Shown here one piece after another: positions 22,638 through 35,133 of a DNA stretch of 64,000 nt. The translations under genes were made by a program, and so were the position numbers. The DNA is from Archegozetes longisetosus (taxonomy: Eukaryota; Arthropoda; Arachnida; Sarcoptiformes; Trhypochthoniidae), in assembly GCA_018873245.2 (NCBI GenBank), contig JAEMBT020000006.1:8019855-8083854 (forward strand), in the 5' to 3' direction. Position 1 is the first letter of the stretch; the number at the start of each line of letters is the position of its first letter. The notes under the pieces are model-generated. The model saw nothing but the letters and a program-made list of their open reading frames with translations. It did not search any database and was not told the origin of the DNA.

Positions 22638-24472
22638 CTAAACGATGCTTTCATTTTTGGAAGTGTATAAAACAAAAGTTTCTTGAAGCTTCAAATCAAT
22701 TAAGTCGAGGCATTCCAATTCTTTGAACGGCATTTTGCCGATTGTTTGCGCAATTCTTCTGAGTGCTGCAACACTTGCTAACAGGACAGTATCGCTGAAG
22801 TTTCTCTCTTTAGCGTCTTTGCACAATTCAATCAATCGATGGACACCATTGAGTTTATAGATTAATTTGGCAGTGCTTTTTTGGGAACCAAGTCTTGCGA
22901 GTGCCACCGAAACTTTCTGTTGGATTCTTTCAATTGCCAACAATTCGTGTTGTTTTTGCAGAGAAACTACTGGCCTAACTTGTAATGAGCATAATAGAAA
23001 TACAAGTCCTCCACTGCTGACTATCTCGAGCGGATATTTTCTCGCAGCATTCGCTAATATTGTTATGATCTGGTCTTTCAGCAAAATCTCATCAAAATTG
23101 ATGCGTTGGCGCGAAGCATTCACAAGAACAGTGATGGTTTCGTTTTTGATCAAAGAGTCGCTGTCCATAAAAGATATGTTGGCCAGTGCGGCACAAGTCA
23201 ACAGAAATATCTCTTGATTGCAAGTTGTTTTTGCCACTTCTGTTAAGCAATGAACTAAATCATTAATTAAGACTCTGCCCGTAAGATTCCAGACGTCATT
23301 GTTGTAGGTCTTATCAGTTGAGTCAATGAATGGCGTGGTTAACTGGACCATAAGACCAACTGCTTCTCTCACGATTATATCGGATGATTCATTCAAGACA
23401 AGCGAAACAATACACTTACTGCTAACGCATTCATCAAATATTTGTTTTATGGCTTCTTTATTGATGCAGAGAAACGTTAGAACTCTAAGCGCTGCTGCTT
23501 TGATTTGTTGTTGTTCTGTCAGTGAAATCGATGAATAATTGTTCACCGTGTCGATTAAAGGCTTGATTATGTTTTGGGACTCGATGAATATACGACAAAT
23601 ATAGGCGTCGTTTTGCGTCAATTGCCAAAACGCCAGAAGTGACCATTTCAGACACAAATGACTAGTTTTTTTGTAAAGGGCTTTCGTGATTATCTGAAAA
23701 ATACAAGTATACAATTCAAGTAATTGCAAGTTATTTTAGAAACCCCGTTTTCAATGCACAAATACTTCGATATAGTGAATGGCCGGAAGCCGATAATTAA
23801 CATTGATTATAACGAAGTCTCACCATAAACAAGTTATTTAGCATTAATTGATGGTATCGGTAACAGATTATTGCTTTCACTACAACAACGATTTACTATA
23901 AAGAGTTGAACTATATCGAGGTGCTACTGTATATTGATTTGTGCCGATTTAAAAAGAAAAGTTACTTGACTTACCTGACATTCTTTCTTAATTGTGCAGT
24001 CTATAAGTTCTCCGAAGTTTTCTTTTAATTTTCTGAGAGTTGCCTCTAGTTGTGCGTTATTCACATTTTGTTTCATGATAAAACTGTTGATAAACTTCAT
24101 GGCCTGCTGACAAATGCTCGAAACAGCCACTGACAGTTTTTTCTTGTTAGGGCTGAAATCACATCCTTTTCGTCTACAAATTTCAACCACTGAATATATT
24201 TTATGGCAGATTTGTGAGAAATTGCTTTTCAGTATATTAAGATCATCGTATGTTATTGGCAGATGATCTATGAAATTGTCGATGCTGTCTATTATCTTAG
24301 TTGAACTTTTTCTGATCTGTTGAATGGTCACCTGAGAGTTTCTGATGGATAGGGCCTCAAAAGATTCGGGAGTTGTGGCCACAGACTTAGCTTGGAGTGC
24401 ATTCAAACATTCGACTTCAGTGGAGGTTTGTAGCTCTTCGAGCCATACTCCAAGAGGATTTTTGTATCTTAA
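22638..24472 (-). CDS. INSC: Inscuteable homologue, 5' end missing
   Basis: Inscuteable links the Par complex to LGN/Pins to orient the spindle in asymmetric division. Two exons are clear: 24472-23975 (166 codons, acceptor tcttccag, donor CAG|gtaagt) and 23693-22638 (351 codons plus stop), joined in phase 0. The first begins NPLGVWLEELQTSTEVECLN and ALQAKS, matching the human LGN-binding region WMEELKLMTECECMCVLQAK. The second carries armadillo-like repeats with AVGLMVQLTTP, EIFLLTCAALANISF, KDQIITILANAARK, RIQQKVSVALARLGSQ, GVHRLIELCKDAKERNFSD and LASVAALRRIA. It ends in KNESIV, a terminal motif like human ESFV. The exon with the initiator Met was not found; in family members only about 25 residues precede this point, so it may lie far upstream in the following gene-poor region. 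Confidence 0.92.
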
Positions 24473-25129
24473 CTGGAAGAAATAATGAGAGAAATTGTTT
24501 AAATTTCATGGATATGAATATTTGGGTCTTTAAATGTTTAACGAAGTGTAAAGCAAGAGAATATGTAGTTTGGAGCGGTTTTTATCTGTTGATAATTTTA
24601 AATGCTAATAACTATAGAATCCAGAGTTTGATCCACAATAATCCTCATGTCATTTTCATTGACACAATCCTAAATCAAAGTTAGCATCAAATTTATTTTA
24701 TAAAAGCCGAAACATGTTATTTTAATTGTAAAACATCGATCTTTTAACTGAAGATTAATCAGCAAAGGTTTGGATTTGGCGAAGTTGAGTTCAGTAATTG
24801 GTTGAAACTAATGATGCGGTGACGCACATGTGCTCATTGAACTGAAATTTAAGTTTAATGATCAGTCTTTATAATTGAATTCAGGTATCTATGAATGCAT
24901 CGCAGCCAAATAAAGTTATCGTTTTTACTCTGACCGAAGATCAATTAAGTTTTAAAAAACGTTTGAAACTATTATTGAAAAATTTCTAAAACCTGATCGA
25001 TTACATGGAGTTTAGATTTAATCAAATGATAAATAAACTGCATATAAGATTGGCTGCAATTTAAAAGAAACACGTGAAATACTGATTAAGTGTATGTCGA
25101 CAAGAAATAAATTGTACTGAGCATAACTC

Positions 25130-25269
25130 CATTAAACCGTTTTTAGCTGTCAGATGCAGTTAAACGGTTTTTGAAAAACAGACTAAATAAATCAATAGTA
25201 AACGAAGGCTTTTTTCATTGTTTATTTAAGGCCATTTAACTGCGTGTTAGAGTTAGATAGGTTTAACTG
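25130..25269. mobile_element. Pogo-like MITE, copy 2
   Basis: A 140-bp element has an inner cagttaaacgg / ccatttaactg pair and outer ends cattaaaccg versus ggtttaactg. It is the same family as 3278-3409, with which it shares the order TIR, cagttaaa, A-rich spacer with aggctt, atttaactgcgtgtt. The left end is worn. Confidence 0.55.
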
Positions 25270-26739
25270 TATTAATAATTAAAATAGTATTTTCTTTGTC
25301 GGTCTAGTTTTGCTTTAGGCTGACCCAACTCCAGCTTTACGCTCAATAATGCTTTAACTAAAACAATTTCAAGACAAACTTTCTTATCAGTATTTAAGAG
25401 ACAGTGATCCTAATAATCACAATGAATAAGAAATGATCGGAAAGACCTTGACAAATGTTGAAAAGTGTCTCTTTCAATCTGAGTCTTGTATTTGACACGT
25501 TTGACATAACAGCCTGAAGCGACAATTCGTAAACTTGCTAAAACTTGATGCCAATTACTTACAGCCGAAAATCTGATATTCAAAGACTAATTGATAATAT
25601 CGTCAATTAAATAATAGACTAGGACTAGATAAAACTCATTTAAGTAATCATTTCAGACCATTTAGAAAAAACTTTTCACTACATTTATCCAATGCTTCTG
25701 ATCAAGTCTTAAACCTTTTCAAGATCTGTATCGACTTTTGAGAAAGTCTTCATCCTTATGAATAGATTATTTGAGAAGATTTAGAGAAAATTTTGACTTT
25801 ATCTAAATTATTAATTGAAGATTTGTGATTAAATCCTAAATTGAACTTTTTGAGGATCTGAAAGCAAATTTTGCAAGCTTTCATTATTAGGAATAGGCGA
25901 TTAGTTTAGTGCAAATCGTGAAGGCAATCTTGAGAAAACAGTTTTATTCGTTTTAAAAAATGGCCATTGATTCGATAGAAACTCGATTTCAACATTTTTA
26001 TTTTTGGCCATTAAAATATAATAAATTGTAATGGATTTTGAAAGTTTTTCATTGGAGGCCATGACATGGAGTGAGCGGAGAGAAGAAAATACATCAAATG
26101 GAGTAACGACTATTAATATGAATGGTTGCGAACTTAAGTATTCATTAACATGAATGCGGTTTTACAATAACGAGCAAATGCTAATCAATGTATGATTTAA
26201 GAGAAACACATATATTAGGCTAACACGCTTTTGAACATTTTCTTTTTAACTTTCCCTTACATCTTGATTAATGTCTCAAAAAACGTTTCATTATATGCTA
26301 CTATAGTTAGTACTCTTAGTCGAGATTCGAGATAAACTTAAACTGCATGCAATTAATTATTATATCGAATATCATTCACTCTATTTCTTCCTTTAGGACT
26401 CAATTCGTCAGAGTTACAACAAAAGTTTGTTTTATTCAATCAAAGTATTTGATATATTACTCTTTCGAAAGCATTTAATCATTTCAATTTTATATTTAAT
26501 AAGTTTTAAAATCAATTTATAATTCTTACCCATTCTTTATTTGGTGAAATTGGAGGGCATATGCCGAACCTAAACGTATAGATTATTGAAAAAAAAACGT
26601 TTTCAAATTTCAATTTAAGTTAGAAGTGTCAAGTATGAAAATCTTTTAATTGTCTTTAAAATGTGTACAGTTAAATTCAAAGAAACCTTAAATTGATCGC
26701 TTACTAACTTGATATAAGATATGAGTTCATTTTCAACAG

Positions 26740-26956
26740 TTGCATGCTAAAAGTTACTGAAAAAACTATTATCCCTATGGAGATACAAACCGTAAGTTTT
26801 GAGTTCATTTTTACTTGCATCTACCACTGGACTAACAAGAAAAATATTTTAGATCATTTTGATGATGCCATTTCAGTTGACTACTTATTCGGTCTAAGCA
26901 TTACTCTAGAATATCTTTCAAGTCAATGTTTGACAAGAAACTATATTTTCACGCAG
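26740..26956 (+). pseudogene. Orphan exon resembling part of a BTB domain
   Basis: A 217-nt open stretch is bounded by a good acceptor (ttttcaacag) and donor (acgcag|gtatta). It encodes VTEKTIIPMEIQTVSFEF, IFTCIYHW, then NILDHFDDAISVDYLFGLS and ITLEYLSSQCL. The order of an F-x-F-I-x-x-I-Y strand-helix and a D-A-x-x-x-D-Y-L helix resembles the second half of BTB/POZ domains, where the sequence is FE-x-L-L-x-F-I-Y and AADYLQ. No partner exon was found on the plus strand. It may be a real internal exon or a fragment. The family call is tentative. Confidence 0.3.
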
Positions 26957-28903
26957 GTATTAAGATTATTTGCTATTTAGCTGTTTTACTAAGAAATAAA
27001 TTAAGGCTTCTTTGGATTTGTCTGTACTTTGAAAAATTAGAATAAACTTAACAAAATGAACATTTACAAACCTTTTCCTATTAGTATGTTGTAATTTCAT
27101 AAAAATGAATGAATCGTTCAACTCAAACGAGTCAAAATTTTCGTATATAACCATTTCTACGATTTCTGTATGATATCTATACTTTGAACTAACACTTTCA
27201 AAGCTGAACACAACAACTGAGACCAAACTTTGCAAATGTTTTACAAAATGATTTGAGTACTTAGAGCGAAAACGTGAAAACGTGCAGCTGTAGTGCGTGT
27301 CGTGGCACGCGTCCGTTGAAAATAAAACTTTTGAATTAAATAAAGCATCAGAGCTACACAGGAAACGGAGCACATCAGCCACAGTACAGTCTGATATTTT
27401 AAAAACTTCAAATATGTTCAGTTTTAAGCAACTAACTTTTTACTATTTAGTCTGAACAAATCAAACGATGATTTAATATTAAGTTTTTTGAATATTGAAA
27501 GTTATTTGACAAGTTGTTGTAGTTACAGTAAATAATTAACTATAACTAGAACCTCCTGTAGTTGTGTTGAACTTAGCCTTATGCGAAACATCTGCTCGCG
27601 TTACGCGCGTTATAAATAAGTATAAGGGATCAAATGAGGGACTATTATTACAGGAAAGACTGCCATTGGCGGCATTGGTGGCACGCGTCTGCTTTTCTTT
27701 AAAGTTATCGCTTTAAAATTCAAAATAAAAGGACCGTTTCTCTTGTTTGTGGTCAACTTAATTCAACTGAACTTCTCAAATAATGGAATGAGTGAAGCTT
27801 CAAAGCATAGCTTTGCATTCACGTTGCCAATCATTGACAAAAAGTTGACGTTCATTATATTTTATTTTAATCAAATGCACATCTTTTTCAAGAAAAAACA
27901 GATAAAAACTAGTTGTTTGGCTAATTTGCTAAATTAAAACAAATTCATGTTATTTTAGATTAATTTGTTTCAATTTTATGTTTTTTGTGATAACTTATTA
28001 ATGAACTAAAAGCATTTAATAGACGTTAATTTAGTTGAAGTTTGTTTGAAATGTCTTCATTTGATGAAAATTAATTGTGGGAATCGTTAAAACATGATTT
28101 AATAGGCTCATGAGAGAAATGAGAAGCTTTTGACAACTGTTCACAAATATAAGCAGATAAAAACTTGAAAATAACTAAACATTTAAGGACTGGACAATTT
28201 GAGTTATTTATGCATTTGCTTATTAACGGATAGAATTAGTTGTCACACAATTAAGACTTTATGATGATTATAATTGAGAGTGACTAATATGAGAAAGATT
28301 GGTTAGGGTTGAATATAATATTTTGGTTGATAAAAAACATTGATGAGCAATCTCGCTTTGATCTTAGGGCACAGATGTGTCCCACAGTTGTCGTTATCTG
28401 CCAATTAACCCTTTAGTAGATTTAATCATCTGAGCTGTTCGTGAAAACTTTTAATGAATAAAAATAGTAATAATACATCAAAAAGTTAATATTCATTGCG
28501 TGCAATCAGAACATTATTGTCATAAAAGTTTTGCATTAATTAATAAAAGTTGCTGCAGAAAATACATATATTCATAGTATTTGCTACAACTTAGCCAAAA
28601 ATGCATCAAAAAATTGATTTTAAACTAAGTCCAGACCTTATTTATAGATAATTAAGGATTCAAAACACGCAAATCTTTTCTCGACTGTAGATTGTAGTCA
28701 ACATATTCTTAACATTATTGCCTAGTCTTATGTTTGAAGTAGCAGTACCTCAATAATTAAGTGGATCTCTAGCTCGCAGTGGATGAAACATTGGCCAAAT
28801 TGGCAACAAGTCAATCGTGAATGAGTGCAGAAGCAGAATGAAGAATATAGTAAAGCACATTGAGGCAGAATAACCACACCCAATAGAAGCGAAATATGCA
28901 TAA

Positions 28904-28980
28904 GGTCGGGTCAGCGCTATAAAGCTCTATCTCTAACGCTGTTTCAATCTCAGATAGCACTTTATAGCACTCACCCGACC
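28904..28980. repeat. 77-bp hairpin element, copy 1
   Basis: The arms are ggtcgggtcagcgctataaa and its inverted counterpart tttatagcactcacccgacc, with about 29 bp paired and a loop of about 19 nt. Two related copies lie at 31.08 and 31.45 kb. There is no coding capacity. It is probably a very short MITE. Confidence 0.65.
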
Positions 28981-29454
28981 ATATGGTGGCAATCATTTAA
29001 ATCCTTATCTATAAACGATTGTATTTAGAAGCGATTTTGCAAGAGTTTAATTCATTTGACTTTCATGCCGCCTAAAGTAAAAGACAGTTTACTAGTATGT
29101 GAGTCTCCCACTGAGAAATGAGAAAAATACAGATCCCATACTTTAAGGTTAACAAATTGCTCTTAGTTTCCATTAACTATGCATATGAACGATGAATCCC
29201 TTACACTACATGACCAGCTCAGAAACTTATTCTGTTTGATTAATGCAAAGTACAACTCGCACAACAGGTGGACAACTGTTAAATTCATCGAAACTACTCA
29301 ATCTGACATTCGGTCATCAAAGAATAAGTTTCATGCCATACCTGTTAGTCTCTTACAAAAATAACAAAAGTCAATGCACTGAAGCTGAATATTTTTTGTG
29401 GTTTTTTATTTACGCAGAAAAAACTGATTATATACAGGTTTCTTCCTCTAAACT

Positions 29455-29541
29455 AGATGTGATTCATGCAGACCTGTAGCTTAAGATGTGATCCATGCAG
29501 ACCTGTAGCTTAAGATGTGATCCATGCAGACCTGTAGTTTA
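29455..29541. repeat. Tandem repeat, 3 x 29 bp
   Basis: There are three head-to-tail copies of a 29-bp unit that contains ccatgcagacctgtag. Copies 2 and 3 differ from copy 1 at one or two positions, so the array is recent. No coding role is seen. Confidence 0.9.
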
Positions 29542-31078
29542 TAGTCGCGTAAAATCGGTTTAACTGCTCGCTTTAAGTCTTTACCTTCATTCAATTCTCT
29601 TCAACTGTCCATCTCACTCAAGTCAAAAATAATCTTTACTTCTCCACTTCTTCATTTAGTTCCAGACGAGATTTTCTTAAGCTGTCCTGTCACTCAGTCC
29701 AATATTTGATTTCCATATTTTCAACTTATTTGAATGACTCGCATGCCTCCAGTTAGACAAGCATTTTACTGAAGAAAAGAAGAATGAAACCATATTGATC
29801 GATTATTTCTACATTTCTACTTTACAAAACAGTTACCACAGAATAATGACAACTTTTATCGTTTACGGATTTTATATGGAACTCGGTCAAGTCCTGATAC
29901 AGTAGACTGTACAGTTTTGTATTTATCATTAATCTGTTTATATCAAATATTATCTATGCGTAAAACTGTAACTGCACTGATTCGGATTGAAAACTAGATA
30001 AGAAATGAATATTAAATTGATTTCAACAAATGATTACGTGATTGAAATGAGAAGAAACTATTATTTTAGTTACTGATGTCGGACATATAGAGTTGAAACG
30101 ATGCATTCCATTGGTGTCTCGAGCAGTTCTACTAACTTAACCTAAGATAGAGAATACGAAAATATTGGCCTCGAATTGCAAGTTTATAAATTGAAACACA
30201 AGGCAAACAATGCGGTGAATATATAATGAAATACAAAAATACAAGAAACGCCGCGAACTTTCATATGAATGCGTAAAAGAATCCCATTTATATAAATCAT
30301 AAATTATTTGTTTACTTATTGCAATTGGCGTGACATTGATTTATGCTTATAAAATGGTAACATTTGTGGAATTTCCAAATTCGTTATGATTTATGCCACA
30401 GGTATATGAATAAGAGTGTAGACCAACGCTATATGTTTAAAAGCATAGAATACAGTAAAACACTTTCAAACGTTTTGCTTTACTCTTATTAGAAGCGTTT
30501 GTTCTGTTACAAAAGTTAATTAACTATTAGTTTTACAATATTAACACATACTGAACACTCTCTCATTATTATGTTTGATTGAAACTGTGTTTTTGAATAA
30601 AAATTCAAAAAAGTTCATAACCAGAGTTATACCGTTTGTTCACATTGTTATTCATATTATGTCCAAAGAAGAAATTCTAGTTGAATGCAAAACGCAGAAA
30701 ACATGCAAACAGTACAAAAGATACAAACAATTCTTCTTATTATTAATGATTACGCTTATGGAAAGTTTAAAAAGGCCGACCTCACTGTGACCGGTATGAA
30801 CAGAGATAGGCCACGACCTCTTCATTCAGTTCCAGTCACTGATTCATAAAGTCAACGAAATTTTAATTATGCAAACATTCAAACCTTGAGAGTTAGATCT
30901 AATTCAGGTCCAGAAACTATGAATAAATTTGTTAATTTATAAGATCCAAATTTCATTATAGAGTGATTTGTGATAAGAGTTTTTGAATATAATTATAAAA
31001 TAAAAATAAACAATTCAGGTAAAAGTGATTCGTCGGTTTCTGAGCTCATGTCTAGTCTAAACTAGACATAAAACATAT

Positions 31079-31154
31079 GGTGAGGTGAGCGCTAGAGAGT
31101 CCTATATCTGTTGGAAATAACACTACGCGCACCACTTTATAGCACTGACCTCAC
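31079..31154. repeat. Hairpin element, copy 2
   Basis: The ends ggtgaggtgagcgcta and tatagcactgacctcac are inverted relatives of each other and of the 28.9-kb copy. They share the tatagcact core. Confidence 0.55.
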
Positions 31155-31448
31155 GAAAACAAATGTAAATTAGTTAAACTCTTAGGGAATTATAAATACT
31201 TCATACTTACAAGTTGTCATTACTTAAATGCAAACTTTTCTTAGACAAATTTCAATAAGAAACAAAAGTTAAATAATTTAGTGAACAGATAAGCATACAT
31301 CTCATGGATTTGTTTTTTAGGTAAATCTAGCAATAAATAATCAACATGACTGAACACTAGGTTTCATACTTTTATTAGTATGTGTTTCAGTTTTATAGTG
31401 ATTCGCTAATTTATGGCAAGTTTATAACAAAAAATACACTTTGTTTTC

Positions 31449-31525
31449 ATGGTATCAGTGCTATTGCGTACTACCAGCAATATTATTTGAACTAGAGGTA
31501 GCACTTTTATAGCACCCATCTCATC
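31449..31525. repeat. Hairpin element, copy 3
   Basis: The ends atggtatcagtgctattg and ttatagcacccatctcat are imperfect inverted repeats sharing the tatagcacc core of copies 1 and 2. This is the most diverged copy. Confidence 0.45.
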
Positions 31526-31575
31526 TTTTGGCTATGTCTGAAAAAGTAAATCTAGTATAGAAAACATTTAGCATA

Positions 31576-31611
31576 AAACCAAGTTTTAAACCAAGTTTTA
31601 AACCAAGTTTT
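31576..31611. repeat. Tandem repeat, 3 x 12 bp
   Basis: Three perfect copies of aaaccaagtttt, itself a near palindrome. Confidence 0.85.
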
Positions 31612-34397
31612 TACTATTGATCGCACCAAATTAATTTTAAACAACTCAAGTAACCAACAGATACCATGCTATCATTGAATTAAAAATGCGTTTGTTTCTC
31701 TTCTAATAAGTTTGTGACTATAATAATAAATTATAAAAAATCAAATTCTTGACAATGATAGATATTTTGCACTCATTTAAATTCAAATCTGATAGATATG
31801 ATGCCATTCCGATACACATCTTTTCAATCATTTCACGAACATTAACATATTTTTTCTTCTTCTTAACACTGATTTACAAATTAAATCAATAATTATTAAA
31901 TGCTCAACATTTTGATTGCTTTTTGCAATTCCAGATTCTTGTATTTGATATTTTTCTCAGACATTTTTTACTTAATGATAAACTATCCTTGAAATTGTTC
32001 CACTTTTTTAGTAAGCTTTAAATTAATGAATCAAATAAACATTACGTAAGAAACGTTTTTTTCCTGTTTCGCCGAATGAATTTTTCAATTAAATTCAAAT
32101 TAAAAAGGTTTAATAAATCGATCACTTGTAATGAAATGTAGAATTATATGACGACTGAAAAGATTCTGAATTTTAGGATTCTCAGTGAGTAATGTATTAA
32201 CTGACTGAATAAATTGTAGAAAATAATGAAACCGTAGACAACCTATAGTTTTAACGCATATTTTTATGCAGTTCTAATGATAGATTGAAAGTTTGAAATA
32301 TTAATGTTGCCATTAAAAGACTTAATATTAAAATTTTGCTCATTAAAAATCTATTTAGACTGAATTAATTATTGAGAAAAAAAGAAAGTTTTGCGAGAAA
32401 ACAGAGACACTTTTTCAAGTTTGAATTGTTTGGAGCGCTACTATTTTTTATTTCATTATCTCTGATGAGTAATGACGCACAGAATCTAAGATTGATCTTC
32501 AGCTCGAGTTATTCAACACCCTTTTGAACTTAAGGCTGAGTTGTTCTTCGAGCTAACGCTAAAAGATTATTATTCATGGTCTGCTTCAACTAATAGTCTG
32601 CTTCTAGACAAATAGCTTTTTGATGATTAGCTTAAGTTTATGCAGACATTTGTAAACTATCATAAAAACAAGATAGCAGCAATTAAAGGTGGCAAGTATT
32701 CAACTTAGTTTCAGTTTAATGATTTTTCTATTTATTCATATTAAATCAATATTCATTTGAACGTTTTGCTCAGTTCATGCTACACAATATAATTAATTGA
32801 TTCAAAAATTCTCATTTCTCTCAGCAATCTTATCAATTCGATCAATCAGTTGGGATATTCGAAATAAAAATTGTCTAAGATTTGAATTTATTACTTAAAA
32901 TGAATTTTCGAAATTGAAATCATAATTGAGCTTTGTGTTGAATTGAATGTAAGAAATCTCGGGAGATACTAGCAATTGTCTGCTCGCAATTATAATTTGT
33001 AAAACTTGAGACTCCTACTAAAACCTTTATTATGGTGTCAGTGAAAGCAAAGCATACAAATGACTAATTTTAATTTTGAGAAAATTACAAGCATTTTAAA
33101 AATAAATTTAGAAAAGAAAAACTTGGCTTTTAGGCAAGTTTTTAGTTTGACAGCCAATTGGTTGAACAAAAAAGAAGACATAGTTCGAAGGTGTTGGGAC
33201 ATAAGCGTTTAGAAAAGTAGACTTAACTCTTGACTAGACATTAGCATATTATAAAAACGATGCTAACAATCAAGAAAAACAAGTTTCAAATCAGTTAAAA
33301 AACAGAGCAAATTATTCATTATATTTTTATGTAAAAATATGTATCTAATCAACAAACAAACTTGTACTTAAGTATGTTTTTAAAGCTCATTTGATTATAT
33401 CTAATGAATCCAGATTTGAGTCCAGATTTTCCTATACTTTCAAAACTTTCAAAACTGGTTGTAGTCTTACGTTTAACTTAACAACAATATTACCAACTTT
33501 TACCTCATTTTATGGCATTTCATTACACGTAGAGATGACTTTTTCATTGCTTATGTTATCTAAATTAATCGATTTGTTAACAAGGATCTATTGACATCCA
33601 TTAAACTTTTGTTGATTGAATACCAGAAACCGCCTAATAATAAATTTTTATGATCTTTTAATTTTTATTGAATAATTCAAATTACTGCATAGTAATAAAA
33701 GTTTGTGGTGTCATAATCGACGATCCAATGAAAATTAGAATTTGTTTAATTGTTTTTACTAAACTATTTGAACTAAAATCTAAATGATTAGAAGCGGTGT
33801 ATAATTATGTTTGTCTAATATCCTATATAACTTACTGCAAGCAAATTCAAATTGATCACTCGCTAATAACAAAACAGATTTAAATCTAAGAAAAATGTTT
33901 TCTTCTTCAAACTATCAATAGTTAAGACTTGTTGAGACGATCGGTAACAGGCAAAAATGGTTGAGAATAGTCTTAATATAGAGAATACGTGATGCAATCT
34001 AATTTTTTGCGTCTATTGTCCCGTCATTATTACTAAGTGAAGTAGAAAATTAAAGTGGGCAGCAGTTCAACTGCAACACAGACCGATTTAGTTTCAAAGA
34101 CAGAAAAATGGACAACAATAGCTTTCCCCTTCTCGTTAGAAGTGGTGAGAAAATGGTAAAAATACTTCAAGTATCAATCATTGGGAGAGAGGCACCAAAA
34201 ATGAATTGTTTGATTAACATAATCTCTTTTTCCTCAAGAGACATTTAAACAACATATACGTGTTTCTAACCTTTGACTAGATTTTAAAAAAGAATAAGCT
34301 TATCTGTTGACGAGTTTGTTTTAATAATATTATTTGTAAACTTGTTAACGAAGCATTTAATTGATAAGATAATGGGATTCATTGGTTGCGCTGTAGA

Positions 34398-34444
34398 GTG
34401 TTCGCTGTGTAAGTGTTCGCTATGTATAGTGTTCGCTATGTAAG
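34398..34444. repeat. Short tandem repeat, unit gtgttcgctatgtaa
   Basis: There are three imperfect copies of a 15-16-bp unit (gtgttcgctgtgtaa, gtgttcgctatgtata, gtgttcgctatgtaa), followed by a GTGAGT-rich tail to about 34475. Confidence 0.75.
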
Positions 34445-34870
34445 TGTGAGTGAATGTGAGTGATATGTGACCAAGTGTGTGAACCTTCTCCACAAATCTC
34501 TCGTCGCAATAGAATAATTTTCCAGATTTTCAGAGAACTGCATATAAAAAGAAAAGAGAGAAAACTAAATTAATGGTTCGCCACACCTATTGGCGATTAG
34601 GGAACCAATGTCTGCATACGATTGCATTGGATTGCATACCACTTAGTTTTTGAGCCAGAATGCAAAGACATTAATCTTCATACTCCCCACTGCTTTTTCC
34701 CACTTCTCGTTAAGACGAACAGTTTCATCAGTAACTCTGAAAAATATGTTCAGTCAGTCATTAATTAGCGATTCCATTTGAAATCGTCTTAATCTTGCAT
34801 TACTTTAAAGGTTATTTATAAAGTGGCTTTAATGAGACTATTCTTAATCGATATGTTTTTATAAGAAAAA

Positions 34871-35133
34871 ATTCAAATATACTAAACTTCTGTTTGGTGG
34901 TTTCATAAAATTATCGTATGAATAAAATTAAGAATTAGCCATTTGTTGTTCTTGTTTGAGCTAAAACTACCTAAGACAGTTGTTGCTTTTAATCAGATTT
35001 AATTTAATCGATAAGATTGGATAAGAAGAGAGATTTGAAATATACTGTTTGCTAGTTCTATGAAATTTCGTATGAATAAAATTAACGATTAGCAATTTAT
35101 TTGTCTTGTTGAGCTAAAACTACTTAAAATAAT
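34871..35133. repeat. Diverged direct duplication of about 110 bp
   Basis: Sequence at 34871-34990 and 35037-35133 shares, in order, aaatatact, tcgtatgaataaaatta, gattagc (or aattagc), tttgt, cttgtt and gagctaaaactac. The copies are about 80 percent alike by eye, in direct orientation, 45 bp apart. Confidence 0.65.

Noticed and set aside
26966-27382. Minus-strand open frame of 138 codons near the BTB-like exon
   Set aside because: Considered as a partner BTB exon, but it is on the opposite strand and shows no domain pattern.
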